From an uncultured Hyphomicrobiaceae bacterium (GTDB lineage Bacteria; Pseudomonadota; Alphaproteobacteria; Rhizobiales; CALHAX01), in NCBI GenBank assembly GCA_937931785.1, contig CALHAX010000026.1, forward strand, positions 1 through 47,532: DNA of 47,532 nucleotides. Direction: 5' to 3'. The notes beneath the pieces are model-generated. The model was not told where the DNA came from. It did no database searches and saw only the letters and a list, made by a program, of their open reading frames with translations. The position numbers and the translations under genes are program-made. Within the stretch, counting starts at the first letter, position 1. Each line of letters begins with the position of its first letter. This document shows, in pieces, positions 25,800 through 34,974 of the stretch.

Positions 25800-27450
25800 A
25801 ACGACGACGCATGATCGGACGGTACTGCAGGTCATGTGGAACCGCTTGCTGGCAATCGTTGAAGAACAAGGTCAGGCACTGATCCGCGCAGCGTTCAGTC
25901 CGATTGTTCGTGAATGCGGAGATATTTCCGCAGGTATTTTTGATCTCCAGGGCCGAATGCTGGCTCAGGCCGTAACGGGAACGCCAGGGCACATCAACAC
26001 CATGGCTGAAGCGGTCAAACATCTGCGGGCCCGTTTCCACGTGCAGAACATGAAACCCGGCGACATCTATGTCACCAACGACCCCTGGCTGGCTTCGGGC
26101 CATCTGAACGACTTCCTGTTGATGATGCCTGTGTTCTACGAAAACCGTGTTATTGGTTTTACCTCCTGCACCTCTCACCTGGTTGATCTTGGGGGGAAGG
26201 GTATGGGACCGGAAGGCACAGACATCTTCGATGAAGGTCTGCGCGTGCCGCCGTGCAAACTCGTCAGCGAGGGCGAGATCAACGCGCTACTGCTGGATAT
26301 TGTCAAGGCCAACTCCCGTGAACCCATTCCGGTGGAAGGCGATATCTACGCTTTGATTGCGTGTTGTGAGGCGGGAGCAAGCCGCCTTGCTCGCATGATG
26401 GAGGAATTCAAGCTTAAAGATCTCGATCGTCTTGCAAACCACATCATCGATACATCACGACGTGGGACTCTCAAGGCGGTGGCCCAGGTTCCGGCTGGCG
26501 TCTATCGTAATCGGTTGATCGTTGACGGCTATGAAAACGAGATTGAACTGTGCGCGACGTTGACCGTAAGTGCCGACGGCATAACTCTCGACTACAATGG
26601 AACATCGCAGTGTTCACGCTACGGCATAAACGTACCATTGAATTACGCGACCGCTTATTCGGTGTTCGCGATGCGTTGCATCATTGGCCCGGACATTCCG
26701 AACAACGCGGGGTCCCTGGATGTATTTCGGGTGATCGGTCCGAAGGGGTGCATCCTCAATGCGCAACCTCCCGCACCTGTGGCGATGCGCCATACGCTCG
26801 GCCAGATGACTCCCGACCTGGTGTTCGGGTGCCTGCATCAGGCGTTGCCTGAGGAAATTCCAGCAGAAGGGGCATCGGCAATGTATGATCTGCCACTACG
26901 TAGTGCGCCCGAGGTGGCTCGTGCGGGTGGAGACGTATTTGCCATCGAGTTTTGCCACAATGGTGGTACGGGCGCCCGCCCGAACAAGGACGGCCTTTCG
27001 GCAACCGCGTATCCGAGCGGTGTTCTGGGTTCGCAGGTGGAGATTAGCGAAAGCGTTGCTCCGGTGCTCATCAAACGGCGCGAACTTCGCAAAGACAGTG
27101 GTGGTGCTGGAAAATATCGCGGCGGTCTTGGTCAGAGCATTGAAATGGAATCCGCAAATGGCAATGCCTTTATTCTCTTCCTGTCCGTTGAACGGGTGAA
27201 GTATCCGGCACGGGGACGCGCCGGCGGTGATCATGGAATGCCGGGGCGTATACGTGTTGGCGATGGTCCGGATTTGCCCAGCAAGGGTGAAGTGCTCGTC
27301 AAACCGGGAGAGACGCTTGTTTTCGAGACACCGGGTGGTGGCGGGTTCGGTCTACCAAATGATCGTTTGCGGACCAGTGTTGAGCGTGACTTGAGCGATG
27401 AGTTGATCAGCGAAGAAGCGGCACGTAATCTTTATGATTGGGAATGCTGA
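25789..27450 (+). CDS. hyuB: Hydantoinase/oxoprolinase subunit B (HyuB family)
   Basis: 553-residue partner of HyuA. Diagnostic blocks are MWNRLLAIVEEQGQALIRAA and SPIVRECGDISAGIFD at the N-terminus, GDIYVTNDPWLASGHLNDF, VDLGGKGMGPEGTDIFDEGL, GNPAL-type region replaced by LGSQVEISESVAPVL, and the C-terminal PGGGGFGLP. The start at 25789 (MSPETTTHDR) gives the family N-terminus; the open frame upstream runs inside hyuA in another frame and is discarded. Coupled to hyuA by an 11-nt overlap and to the aminotransferase gene 2 nt downstream. The substrate is not predictable from sequence. Confidence 0.9.
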   Translation: MSPETTTHDRTVLQVMWNRLLAIVEEQGQALIRAAFSPIVRECGDISAGIFDLQGRMLAQAVTGTPGHINTMAEAVKHLRARFHVQNMKPGDIYVTNDPWLASGHLNDFLLMMPVFYENRVIGFTSCTSHLVDLGGKGMGPEGTDIFDEGLRVPPCKLVSEGEINALLLDIVKANSREPIPVEGDIYALIACCEAGASRLARMMEEFKLKDLDRLANHIIDTSRRGTLKAVAQVPAGVYRNRLIVDGYENEIELCATLTVSADGITLDYNGTSQCSRYGINVPLNYATAYSVFAMRCIIGPDIPNNAGSLDVFRVIGPKGCILNAQPPAPVAMRHTLGQMTPDLVFGCLHQALPEEIPAEGASAMYDLPLRSAPEVARAGGDVFAIEFCHNGGTGARPNKDGLSATAYPSGVLGSQVEISESVAPVLIKRRELRKDSGGAGKYRGGLGQSIEMESANGNAFILFLSVERVKYPARGRAGGDHGMPGRIRVGDGPDLPSKGEVLVKPGETLVFETPGGGGFGLPNDRLRTSVERDLSDELISEEAARNLYDWEC

Positions 27451-27451
27451 T

Positions 27452-28522
27452 ATGAAAGCCAATCCACATATCGCCACCCTTGATGCTTATGCGCTCACGG
27501 ATACATCCGGTGGACTGATATCGCTGGCGCAGAACGAGAGTCTGCGACCACCAAGTCCGCACGCGATTGCAGTGGCCGCAACAGCAGCGGCGAACGCGCA
27601 ACTCTATTCCGACCCGGGCTGGACAAAGCTGCGAGCCGCAATCGCGAAGGTGCATGCCATTGATCCGGAGGTGATCCTTTGCGGTGCCGGTTCAATGGAG
27701 TTGATCGCTGCGTTGGCCGGCGCATACCTCGGCCCGAATGAGCGCGCGTTGACAACCGCGCATGGCTATCTTTTCTTTCGCACGGCAACGCGTATTGCCG
27801 GAGCGCAAATTGATTTGGTTTCGGAGCCGGATATGACGATTGATGTTGATGCGCTCGCGGCTGCGATAACGCCTGAAACGCGCATCGTCTTCATTGCCAA
27901 TCCCGGAAATCCGACAGGAACAAGAATTGATATTGATGCGCTCTGGCGGCTCCGCACCTCAATGCCGTGCGACGTGATGCTGGTTGTCGATGAAGCCTAC
28001 GGAGAATTTTCCGATACCGGTAGAGCGGATGAAAGTACTTTCAATCTCATCCAAGCCGGAAACACGGTGATCCTGCGAACGTTGTCCAAAGCTTATGGAC
28101 TGGCGGGGCAGCGTATCGGTTGGGGCGCGTTCCCACTCGAGATTGCGAGCGAGGTCCGCAAGGTTCTGAACCCGAACAATATCAGCAGCGTCTCTCTGGC
28201 GATGGCAACAGCAGCGATGCGCGATCAGAACTATATGCGAGAGACGGTTCAACTGACGCACGAACGCCGCGTCGACTTCATGGAAAGGGTGCGCAAAACA
28301 GGTATTTTCATCCCGGAAAGTTATGCAAACTTTGCGCTTCTCCAGTTCTCCAGCGACGAACAGGCGGGCGCTGCGGATGCAGCATTGCGAGAGTGCGGTC
28401 TTCTCGCTCGAGCCATGGGAGGATACGGCCTCGCAAATTGCCTGCGTGTGACTGTCGGTGACGAGGCTGCGATGCTTCGAACCAGTGTATGTCTCGAACG
28501 CTTCATGGAGGGGCAGACGTGA
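27452..28522 (+). CDS. HisC-like class I/II aminotransferase
   Basis: PLP-dependent aminotransferase of 356 residues related to histidinol-phosphate aminotransferase. Seen are LAQNESLRPPSPHA (substrate segment), ILCGAGSMELIAALAG, FIANPGNPTGT, LVVDEAYGEF and the Schiff-base lysine in LRTLSKAYGLAGQRIGWG. The start at 27452 lies just past the hyuB stop with GGGA upstream; an ATG at 27434 inside hyuB is an alternative. Being embedded between hyuB and a racemase-like gene, it is unlikely to serve histidine synthesis and more likely removes the amino group of the ring-opened product, giving the 2-oxo acid used by the TPP enzyme downstream. Confidence 0.85.
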   Translation: MKANPHIATLDAYALTDTSGGLISLAQNESLRPPSPHAIAVAATAAANAQLYSDPGWTKLRAAIAKVHAIDPEVILCGAGSMELIAALAGAYLGPNERALTTAHGYLFFRTATRIAGAQIDLVSEPDMTIDVDALAAAITPETRIVFIANPGNPTGTRIDIDALWRLRTSMPCDVMLVVDEAYGEFSDTGRADESTFNLIQAGNTVILRTLSKAYGLAGQRIGWGAFPLEIASEVRKVLNPNNISSVSLAMATAAMRDQNYMRETVQLTHERRVDFMERVRKTGIFIPESYANFALLQFSSDEQAGAADAALRECGLLARAMGGYGLANCLRVTVGDEAAMLRTSVCLERFMEGQT

Positions 28523-29259
28523 CGAAACAAACCCGAGGCACAGCACGTATCGGCACACTGGTGCCGTTCACCAATACAAACCTCGAGCCGGATTTGATGT
28601 TGATGGCCCCGGCGGGAGTCTCGATTCATGTGGCCCGCCTTGGCGGTTACGATGTGGATGAAATTCCGGACGCAAACCAGATGGCAGCGCTTGGCGCATC
28701 GGATATTGACGAACCGCTGCGGCTCCTCAGCGGTGCGCATCCAGACGTCGTACTGTACGGGTGTACCTCGGCTACGCTGGCACACGGTGTCGCATTTGAC
28801 CATGATCTTGCAGCACGAGTCGAGGCGAAGAGCGGGGTCCGAACGGTAACGGCAGCAGGCGCATTGGTCGCCGCGCTGCAGACGCTCGGTGTCAAGCGCA
28901 TCGCGTTTGCCTCTCCCTACGTCGCATCACTCAACGACCAGGCGATCGCCTTTCTCCGCGAGCGCGGTTTTGAAACTGTCTCCCGTGCGGACTATCCAAC
29001 AGCACTTGGCAACTACGGCCAGGGTGAACTGTCCCCCGACATGGTTTTTGAACTTGGTATGCAGGCGTTCAGAAAAGAGGCGCAAACACTCGTGCTGTCT
29101 TGCACGGACATGCGAAGCGTTGAGGTGATTCAGCGCCTGGAGGAGGCAACAGGACGCCCCGTCATTACGTCAAATCAGGCCATGATGCGGAAAGCCCTCG
29201 ATCTGTTGGGGCTCAAGTCGTCGATGACGGAGTTCGGCCAATTGCTGATGGATCGATAG
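28519..29259 (+). CDS. Asp/Glu racemase / maleate isomerase-like protein
   Basis: 246 residues of the Asp/Glu/hydantoin racemase and arylmalonate-decarboxylase/maleate-isomerase superfamily. The two active-site cysteines are visible: Cys82 in LYGCTSATLAHG and Cys195 in LVLSCTDMRSVEV, in two similar half-domains. The N-terminal RIGTLVPFTNTNLEPD is typical of the maleate-isomerase/EutA-like branch. The GTG start at 28519 has GGAGG 7 nt upstream and overlaps the previous stop as GTGA. In a pathway with HyuAB it could racemise the ring substrate or the freed amino acid; isomerisation or decarboxylation are alternatives. Confidence 0.85.
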   Translation: MTKQTRGTARIGTLVPFTNTNLEPDLMLMAPAGVSIHVARLGGYDVDEIPDANQMAALGASDIDEPLRLLSGAHPDVVLYGCTSATLAHGVAFDHDLAARVEAKSGVRTVTAAGALVAALQTLGVKRIAFASPYVASLNDQAIAFLRERGFETVSRADYPTALGNYGQGELSPDMVFELGMQAFRKEAQTLVLSCTDMRSVEVIQRLEEATGRPVITSNQAMMRKALDLLGLKSSMTEFGQLLMDR

Positions 29260-29439
29260 CGATCACGCGTCTCCGCCCCGGCGGAAGGAGGGACCATCAC
29301 CAAACGACGTTGAACTTTGTCTGTCTTGGCGCAGGCATCATTCGAGCAGGTCTCGTATTCCATGCAGGGACCCGGTAATGAAGAGGAAGATGGGACGAAC
29401 ACGCGGGGTTGTCTGGTGTCTGCTGCAAAGGTTGAACAC

Positions 29440-29976
29440 GTGAAGTCAAATACAGAACCCGGAGACCTCGGAACCCAATGGCCGCATGAACTATATCGCG
29501 CTCTGAAATCTGCAGACGTGCGTCAGATGGCGTATGTGCCGGACGCTGGTCACTCAACACTGATTGAACTCTTCACCGCAGACGATGAGGTGACGTGCAA
29601 CGTCCTCACCACCGAAGAAGAAGGCGTCGCCGTTTCAGTTGGGGCGTGGTTAGGCGGGCAGCGGTGCGTCCTTCTCATGCAGTCGTCCGGCGTCGGAAAC
29701 TGTATAAATATGCTGTCGTTGCCGGTTCTGACACAATCGCCCTTGCTGATGATTGTCACGATGCGTGGCGAGTGGGCGGAATTCAATCCCTGGCAGGTGC
29801 CCATGGGGCAAGCAACGCAAGCGTCACTTGAAGCGATCGGTATCACTGTCCTGCGTGCTGATACAGCGGAAGATCTTATCGATATCGTCGGTCAGGCGGC
29901 CAACACGGTTTACGATACAGATCAACAGGTAGCCGTTCTGATTGGTCAGCGGTTACTTGGAAAGAAAGTGTGGTGA
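29440..29976 (+). CDS. TPP-dependent decarboxylase, PYR-domain subunit (ComD-like)
   Basis: 178 residues forming the N-terminal pyrimidine-binding half of a thiamine-diphosphate decarboxylase, as in sulfopyruvate decarboxylase subunit ComD or the first half of phosphonopyruvate decarboxylase. The catalytic glutamate is in VLTTEEEGVAVSVGAWLGG, followed by LLMQSSGVGNCINML and IVTMRGEW. The GTG at 29440 is chosen because AAAGG lies 8 nt upstream and the length then fits the family; earlier starts at 29317 or 29362 would add a non-conserved tail. GTGA overlap with the partner subunit. Expected to act on the 2-oxo acid from the aminotransferase. Confidence 0.85.
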   Translation: MKSNTEPGDLGTQWPHELYRALKSADVRQMAYVPDAGHSTLIELFTADDEVTCNVLTTEEEGVAVSVGAWLGGQRCVLLMQSSGVGNCINMLSLPVLTQSPLLMIVTMRGEWAEFNPWQVPMGQATQASLEAIGITVLRADTAEDLIDIVGQAANTVYDTDQQVAVLIGQRLLGKKVW

Positions 29977-30569
29977 ACACAATGGCTTTGCAAACAATGG
30001 ATCGGAGACAAGCTGTTGCCAAGCTGCTGGACGCCCGAGACGGCGCACTTGTCGTCACGGGGCTCGGATCGCCGAGTTACGACGTTCACGCAGCAGGAGA
30101 TAGGGACGATAACTATTATCTCTGGGGCGCCATGGGGAGTGCAGCGCTTGTCGGCCTGGGAATCGCGCAGGCACAACCCGACAAGCGCGTGATGGTGATC
30201 ACGGGAGACGGTGAACAGCTCATGGCTTTCGGCAGCCATGCCACAATAGGCGTTGCGCAACCGAAGAACCTCGACATTATCGTGCTCGATAACGAACACT
30301 TCGGCGAAACAGGCATGCAACCCAGTCATACAGGATCGGGGATTGATCATGCAGCGTGCGCGGCCGCCTGTGGTTTTGCAGACACCGGAGTGCTGCGCGC
30401 GCCAGACGAGGTTGATGGACTGTGCCAGAAGTTACGACAGAAAGGGGCGGGACCGCGTCTGTTTGTTCTGAAGGTAACGGCGAAGAATCTACCGCGTTCG
30501 CTACCGCCCCGGGATGCCGTCTTCATCAAAAACCGGTTTCGTACTCATCTGGGCTTTTCACCCTGCTGA
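29973..30569 (+). CDS. TPP-dependent decarboxylase, PP-domain subunit (ComE-like)
   Basis: 198-residue diphosphate-binding partner of the preceding subunit. The TPP motif runs from MVITGDGEQLMAFGSHATI to NLDIIVLDNEHFGETGMQ (GDG and N about 27 residues apart). WGAMGSAALVGLGIAQA is also family-typical. Together the two genes form an alpha/beta enzyme like ComDE, which makes sulfoacetaldehyde from sulfopyruvate; related enzymes act on phosphonopyruvate or other 2-oxo acids. The start is GTG at 29973 within the stop of the first subunit, or ATG at 29982. An aldehyde dehydrogenase gene follows 50 nt later, fitting an aldehyde product. Confidence 0.88.
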   Translation: MNTMALQTMDRRQAVAKLLDARDGALVVTGLGSPSYDVHAAGDRDDNYYLWGAMGSAALVGLGIAQAQPDKRVMVITGDGEQLMAFGSHATIGVAQPKNLDIIVLDNEHFGETGMQPSHTGSGIDHAACAAACGFADTGVLRAPDEVDGLCQKLRQKGAGPRLFVLKVTAKNLPRSLPPRDAVFIKNRFRTHLGFSPC

Positions 30570-30619
30570 AGCGTCAGGTCGGAACACGCGGTTGGGACAA
30601 CAGAAAGAAAAAGGGAGTA

Positions 30620-32101
30620 ATGTCCGTGGAAACGTATCGACACTACATTGATGGCGCATGGACTGATCCAGCATCCGGACAATGGTTCGACACGATCAAC
30701 CCCTACACAGATGAACCCTGGGCAAAAATCGCGCAGGGCAACAATCAGGATGTCGACAAAGCCGTTGCAGCTGCAAAATCAGCTTACGATACTGTTTGGT
30801 CCGTCATGCATCCAACGCAACGCGGCAAACTTCTGGTCAAGCTTGCCGAACTCATCGAGCGCGATGCTGCACACCTCGGCGAAGTCGAAGTGCGGGATAA
30901 CGGCAAGCTGATCGCCGAGATGGGCGCACAAACAAAATACATGGCTGAATGGTACCGTTACTATGGCGGGCTTGCCGACAAGATCGAGGGATCTGTCATC
31001 CCGAGTGACAAGCCTGGCGTCTTCAACTTCACACGTTATGAACCGCTCGGTGTCGTGGGGATGATTACCCCCTGGAATTCACCCCTCCTTCTGCTTGCAT
31101 GGAAACTACCGGCGGCGCTCGCTGCAGGAAATACGGTCGTTGTCAAACCTTCGGAATTTACCTCTGCATCGACACTGGAATTCATGAAGCTGATTGAGGA
31201 GGCAGGATTCCCGAACGGTGTTGTCAATGTTGTGACTGGTTACGGCCTCGACACGGGTGCCCCTCTGGTTGAACACGTAGACGTTGCCAAGATCGCGTTC
31301 ACGGGTTCAGACATGTCCGGGCAGAAGATTTATGAGGCTGCAGCCAGGCAAATCAAACCTGTTTCACTGGAGCTTGGCGGTAAGTCGCCCAACATTGTGT
31401 TCGAGGACGCTGATATCGACGCAGCCGTCATGGGGGCAATCTCCGGCATTTTTGCAGCGACCGGCCAGACGTGTATTGCAGGCTCTCGCCTGCTCTTGCA
31501 GCGCAGCATCCATGACGCATTCGTGGCGAAGCTGATCGAAGTCGCCAAGGCGGCGAAAATCGGTGATCCTATGTCTACCGAAACCCATGTCGGGCCAGTC
31601 ACAACCCCGCCGCAGTATCAGAAAATTCTGGATTATATCGACATCGCAAAACAAGACGGTGCAACCTGCATTCTTGGTGGCAAGCCTTATACAGGACCCG
31701 AAGCCAAAGGGAGCCAATTCGTCGAACCGACCATCTTCGTTGATGTGAACAACAAGATGCGGATCGCTCAGGAAGAGGTTTTTGGTCCAATACTCGCCGT
31801 GATTCCATTCGATACGGAAGAGGATGCCATTGCCATCGGCAACGATGTTGACTTCGGATTGGCGGCTGGTGTCTGGACATCAGACATTGGCCGGGCCCTG
31901 CGCATGTCCGAGAAATTGAAGGTCGGAACCGTGTGGGTAAACACGTATCGTGCCGTGAGTTACACGTCGCCGTTTGGTGGTTACAAACGCAGCGGCATTG
32001 GTCGGGAAAGTGGGGCTGAGGCCATCAAACAATTCATGCAGGTCAAGTCCGTCTGGATCGCCCAGGAGACGTCCGTTACCAACCCCTTTATTCTCCGGTA
32101 A
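30620..32101 (+). CDS. Aldehyde dehydrogenase family protein
   Basis: NAD(P)-dependent aldehyde dehydrogenase of 493 residues. It has ITPWNSPLLLLAWKLPAALA, VVKPSEFTSAS, FTGSDMSGQKI, the general base in SLELGGKSPNIVF, catalytic Cys285 in ATGQTCIAGSR and EEVFGPILAVIPF. The ATG at 30620 is only two bases from GGGAG; the GTG two codons later (30626) has the better 8-nt spacing, so translation may begin there. An open frame upstream to 30422 lies within the TPP gene and is discarded. As last gene of the + arm it would oxidise the aldehyde made by the TPP decarboxylase. The 266 nt downstream, before convergent pxpA, show no clear terminator. Confidence 0.93.
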   Translation: MSVETYRHYIDGAWTDPASGQWFDTINPYTDEPWAKIAQGNNQDVDKAVAAAKSAYDTVWSVMHPTQRGKLLVKLAELIERDAAHLGEVEVRDNGKLIAEMGAQTKYMAEWYRYYGGLADKIEGSVIPSDKPGVFNFTRYEPLGVVGMITPWNSPLLLLAWKLPAALAAGNTVVVKPSEFTSASTLEFMKLIEEAGFPNGVVNVVTGYGLDTGAPLVEHVDVAKIAFTGSDMSGQKIYEAAARQIKPVSLELGGKSPNIVFEDADIDAAVMGAISGIFAATGQTCIAGSRLLLQRSIHDAFVAKLIEVAKAAKIGDPMSTETHVGPVTTPPQYQKILDYIDIAKQDGATCILGGKPYTGPEAKGSQFVEPTIFVDVNNKMRIAQEEVFGPILAVIPFDTEEDAIAIGNDVDFGLAAGVWTSDIGRALRMSEKLKVGTVWVNTYRAVSYTSPFGGYKRSGIGRESGAEAIKQFMQVKSVWIAQETSVTNPFILR

Positions 32102-32367
32102 AAATAGAAACAACGGCTTTTGTGCGCAAGTTGTGCGTATATGTGGCGTACAGCAGGTGCGGATCTTCAGGAGTGCAGACAGGTTCTTTCGGACAGCTCG
32201 GTAAGCGTAAAAACTGGTTCACAGTTCACGTCACATCTCGCTCCAATGCGGCAACAGGCATAATGTTGGTCGTGATCGGTGCATGCCGTGTCTCGATACC
32301 TCAAAGGAGCGAACCCGCCCTCTCATCATGATGTTCATGGTACGTCATCTTGTTCGTCATCCCGACC

Positions 32368-33135
32368 TTACGAGTCGCCGAAGCATCGTATGGATATCCC
32401 GGCATCGACAAGTTTCCGGCGTAATGCAACAGCGGTCTTGACGGCGTCAGGCTCATCTCCGTGCACACACACGGTCTCCGGTTCGATTGGTATTTTCTTT
32501 CCGTTGATGGACGTGATTTCCCGGTTTTCGATCATGGCAAGAACGTTGTCGGCAGCTTCGCTCGCATCGTGGATCATCGCCCCCTCTTGTCCACGTGCAA
32601 CCAGTGTTCCATCGTCGTTATACGCGCGATCTGCGAAGACTTCATGCGCTATGGGCGCCTGCAACGTCCGCCCAGCGCGTTCCAGTTCCGTGTTGGGCAG
32701 CACAAGCGTGATCAGGTTCGCAGAAATGCTTTGCACTGCCGCGACACACGCTTCTGCAACGTCATACATTTCGCACGCCATGTTGTTCAGCGCACCATGC
32801 GGTTTGACGTGCCGCACACGCGCACCCTCCGAAGCGGCGATCGCTTGCAACGCGCCGATCTGATAAACGATCATGGCCTGCAATTCTTCACCCGAGAGGC
32901 CATGAATGCGACGTCTGCCAAATCCCTGTAGATCGTGAAAACCGGGGTGTGCGCCAATGCCGACACCGTGCTTGCTGGCCAGTCGAACCACTTTTTTCAT
33001 CTCAAGTGGATCACTTGCATGAAACCCACAGGCAATGTTCGCGCTGGTGATGACCTCCAGGATAGCTTCGTCGTTTCCCATGCGCCAGGGGCCAAAGGAT
33101 TCGCCAAGGTCGGCATTCAGATCGATTGTTTTCAT
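32368..33135 (-). CDS. pxpA: 5-oxoprolinase subunit A (LamB/YcsF family)
   Basis: 255 residues, the standard PxpA length. The family opening IDLNADLGESFG, SANIACGFHASDP and GVGIGAHPGFHDL are present, as are VRHVKPHGALNNMA and CVHGDEPDAV. PxpA, PxpB and PxpC together perform ATP-dependent cleavage of 5-oxo-L-proline to L-glutamate, and relatives act on other cyclic or amide substrates. It is the last gene of pxpB-pxpC-pxpA, 14 nt after pxpC, and converges with the aldehyde dehydrogenase gene. Together with hyuAB the island thus holds two unrelated ATP-driven ring-opening systems. Confidence 0.95.
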   Translation of the reverse strand: MKTIDLNADLGESFGPWRMGNDEAILEVITSANIACGFHASDPLEMKKVVRLASKHGVGIGAHPGFHDLQGFGRRRIHGLSGEELQAMIVYQIGALQAIAASEGARVRHVKPHGALNNMACEMYDVAEACVAAVQSISANLITLVLPNTELERAGRTLQAPIAHEVFADRAYNDDGTLVARGQEGAMIHDASEAADNVLAMIENREITSINGKKIPIEPETVCVHGDEPDAVKTAVALRRKLVDAGISIRCFGDS

Positions 33136-33148
33136 GATGCGTGTTTAT

Positions 33149-34216
33149 TCACTCCCATGGAAGATGTTCGCCATTTGCAACGGCTCCACTGATGAGGTTC
33201 GTCGAATTCAAGTTCATTAAATTTTCTTTGTCGATTGTCGCTTGTACCAGATGCTTCTGTCGTGAAGCGATGGCCCTTTCTTGCGCCTGCAGAGCAGTCA
33301 AACTTTCAGTATGGTCGACCAGCTCGAACATGACATCGCTACCGGGTTGCTTTTGAACGAAAGACGGAACATCTGCACGAACGATGCACGCAATACGTGG
33401 ATATCCGCCTGTTGGCTGGCGATCTGCGAGCAGCACTACGGGCTGCCCGTTCCCCATCAGTTGAATATCACCAAGCACAATGCTTTCCGATATGATTGGC
33501 GCATTCGAATTTGGTAAAAACGGCGCGCCGTCGAAGGACAGCCGAGCGCCCATGCGGTCCAGCTCATGTGTGATCTTGAACGTCGTTGCAAAGAAACGGG
33601 CACGCTCTTCGTCTGAGAAAAGATGACTTTGTGCACTGAGCATCACACGCGTGGTGTCGCGTCGATCGACCGGAAATTCGGGGAGTGTCAACCCAACGTT
33701 GCGAGACATATCCGGCATGACATGCAACACGTCGCCATCACGCAAATTTCGTCCGCAATGCCCGCCGATTGATGCACGGAGATGTGTTGAGCGCGCCCCG
33801 AAGACCATTGGAACGTCAATGCCGCCACCGACCATCAGATAACTGATATTGCCACCGCGAATAATACCGAGATCAAGCACTTGACCGGCCGTCATCGCAA
33901 ACGTGGTTCGATGTGAAATCTCCTGGCCGTCCAGAGTGGCCGGGATCGGCGCACCGGTCAGACATGCCTGTATGGAGCCTTCCAGGACTTCGTAACAGCC
34001 GCCCATGCCGAAAATCTCCACACACGCCGGTGTTACGGATGGAGTTCCGAGCAAGGTCAAGCCTTCGCTGTAGGCGATGCGGTCTGCAACACCACCTTCT
34101 GTAATACCCCAGGAAAGATACCCCGGACGACCCAGGTCCTGGACGCTGCTATAGGGGCCGGCGCGATTGACCCGGAGTATGGCTCCTGTATGTGGTTGCG
34201 ATGTCACTGTCGTCAT
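33149..34216 (-). CDS. pxpC: 5-oxoprolinase subunit C (biotin-dependent carboxyltransferase-like)
   Basis: 355 residues of the KipA/PxpC family, related to the second half of allophanate hydrolase. Blocks seen are LRVNRAGPYSSVQDLGRPGY, ITEGGVADRIAY, IFGMGGCYEVLE, LMVGGGIDVPMVFGARSTHL and GNGQPVVLLADRQPTGGYPR. The ATG at 34216 shares ATGA with the pxpB stop; an ATG 12 nt upstream is less likely. Works with PxpB and PxpA in one cytoplasmic complex. Confidence 0.94.
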   Translation of the reverse strand: MTTVTSQPHTGAILRVNRAGPYSSVQDLGRPGYLSWGITEGGVADRIAYSEGLTLLGTPSVTPACVEIFGMGGCYEVLEGSIQACLTGAPIPATLDGQEISHRTTFAMTAGQVLDLGIIRGGNISYLMVGGGIDVPMVFGARSTHLRASIGGHCGRNLRDGDVLHVMPDMSRNVGLTLPEFPVDRRDTTRVMLSAQSHLFSDEERARFFATTFKITHELDRMGARLSFDGAPFLPNSNAPIISESIVLGDIQLMGNGQPVVLLADRQPTGGYPRIACIVRADVPSFVQKQPGSDVMFELVDHTESLTALQAQERAIASRQKHLVQATIDKENLMNLNSTNLISGAVANGEHLPWE

Positions 34217-34962
34217 GCCAGATCGCACTCAGGTTGCCAGTTGCCAGCATCACGCGCCGCTTCAATCGCCTCGAATTCAGCTTTGCCAATCGCTGAAAAT
34301 GAAATCGTGTCTCCAGCTGTGATCAGAACAGCCGGATCTCGGTCAGGATGAAAATTTCTCAAGGGACTTCGACCGATTTCATACCAACCTGTGGGCATGG
34401 TTGTCGCGGCGATGCAGGTTTGCCCGACAGCGCATATGACAGCACCAGGAGGAATTTCAGGCGTGATGGACGTGCGCCGCGGAACATGAAGTGTGTCAGG
34501 TAAAAGTCCTGAATACAGAAAGCCGGGTGCAAACCCGATCATCAGAACCTGCTGAACGTTCACGCTGTGCAGTCGAATAACCTCGGGGATGTCGAGATTC
34601 AAGGCGTTTGCCATCTCCGCAAGGTCGGGCGCCAACGCCTGATCGTAACATACAGGTACGTTCCAGACGCGTCGGCTTACCTGTTCGATGTTCGAGAGAT
34701 CGGTATGTTGATCAAGAAGCCCTCGCAACGTTGCAGACAAGTGTTCAAATGAGATTTCAAGCGGGTCGAACCTGATGACCACGGACTTGATGGTCGGTGC
34801 TGTTTCCAGAACACCCGGAATAACGGATTTACGGATAACGCGTTCAAAAGCAGCAACCCTGCCGTTAAGCTCAGTGCTTATGCCGTCACCAAACTCAACG
34901 AGCACGCTGGCATCACCAAGCGGTCGCAACGCGGGAAAGGATGAAGGTGCGAACGAATACAT
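34213..34962 (-). CDS. pxpB: 5-oxoprolinase subunit B (KipI/PxpB family)
   Basis: 249 residues related to KipI and the first half of allophanate hydrolase. It begins with RPLGDASVLVEFGDGIS and contains VPVCYDQALAPDLAEMA, IGFAPGFLYSGLLP, VPRRTSITPEIPPGAV and TGWYEIGRSPLRNF. First gene of pxpBCA. There is no Shine-Dalgarno sequence before the ATG; a good promoter sits so close that the transcript probably starts within a few bases of the ATG, so translation may be leaderless. A 12-nt palindrome covers that space and suggests repression. Confidence 0.94.
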   Translation of the reverse strand: MYSFAPSSFPALRPLGDASVLVEFGDGISTELNGRVAAFERVIRKSVIPGVLETAPTIKSVVIRFDPLEISFEHLSATLRGLLDQHTDLSNIEQVSRRVWNVPVCYDQALAPDLAEMANALNLDIPEVIRLHSVNVQQVLMIGFAPGFLYSGLLPDTLHVPRRTSITPEIPPGAVICAVGQTCIAATTMPTGWYEIGRSPLRNFHPDRDPAVLITAGDTISFSAIGKAEFEAIEAARDAGNWQPECDLA

Positions 34963-34974
34963 TTTGTATACAAA
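34963..34974. promoter_or_regulatory. Palindromic operator candidate at pxpB start
   Basis: TTTGTATACAAA, a perfect 12-nt palindrome, abuts the pxpB ATG and overlaps the -10 element of its promoter. The form resembles sites of GntR/FadR-type repressors (TTGTATACAA-like). No GntR gene is found in the window. Confidence 0.6.

Noticed and set aside
28519-29259. Racemase-like gene as EutA of ectoine breakdown
   Set aside because: The other ectoine-degradation genes (eutB, eutC, eutD, eutE or doeA, doeB) are absent around it.
30422-30619. N-terminal extension of the aldehyde dehydrogenase
   Set aside because: Overlaps the TPP-subunit gene in another frame and adds residues foreign to the family.
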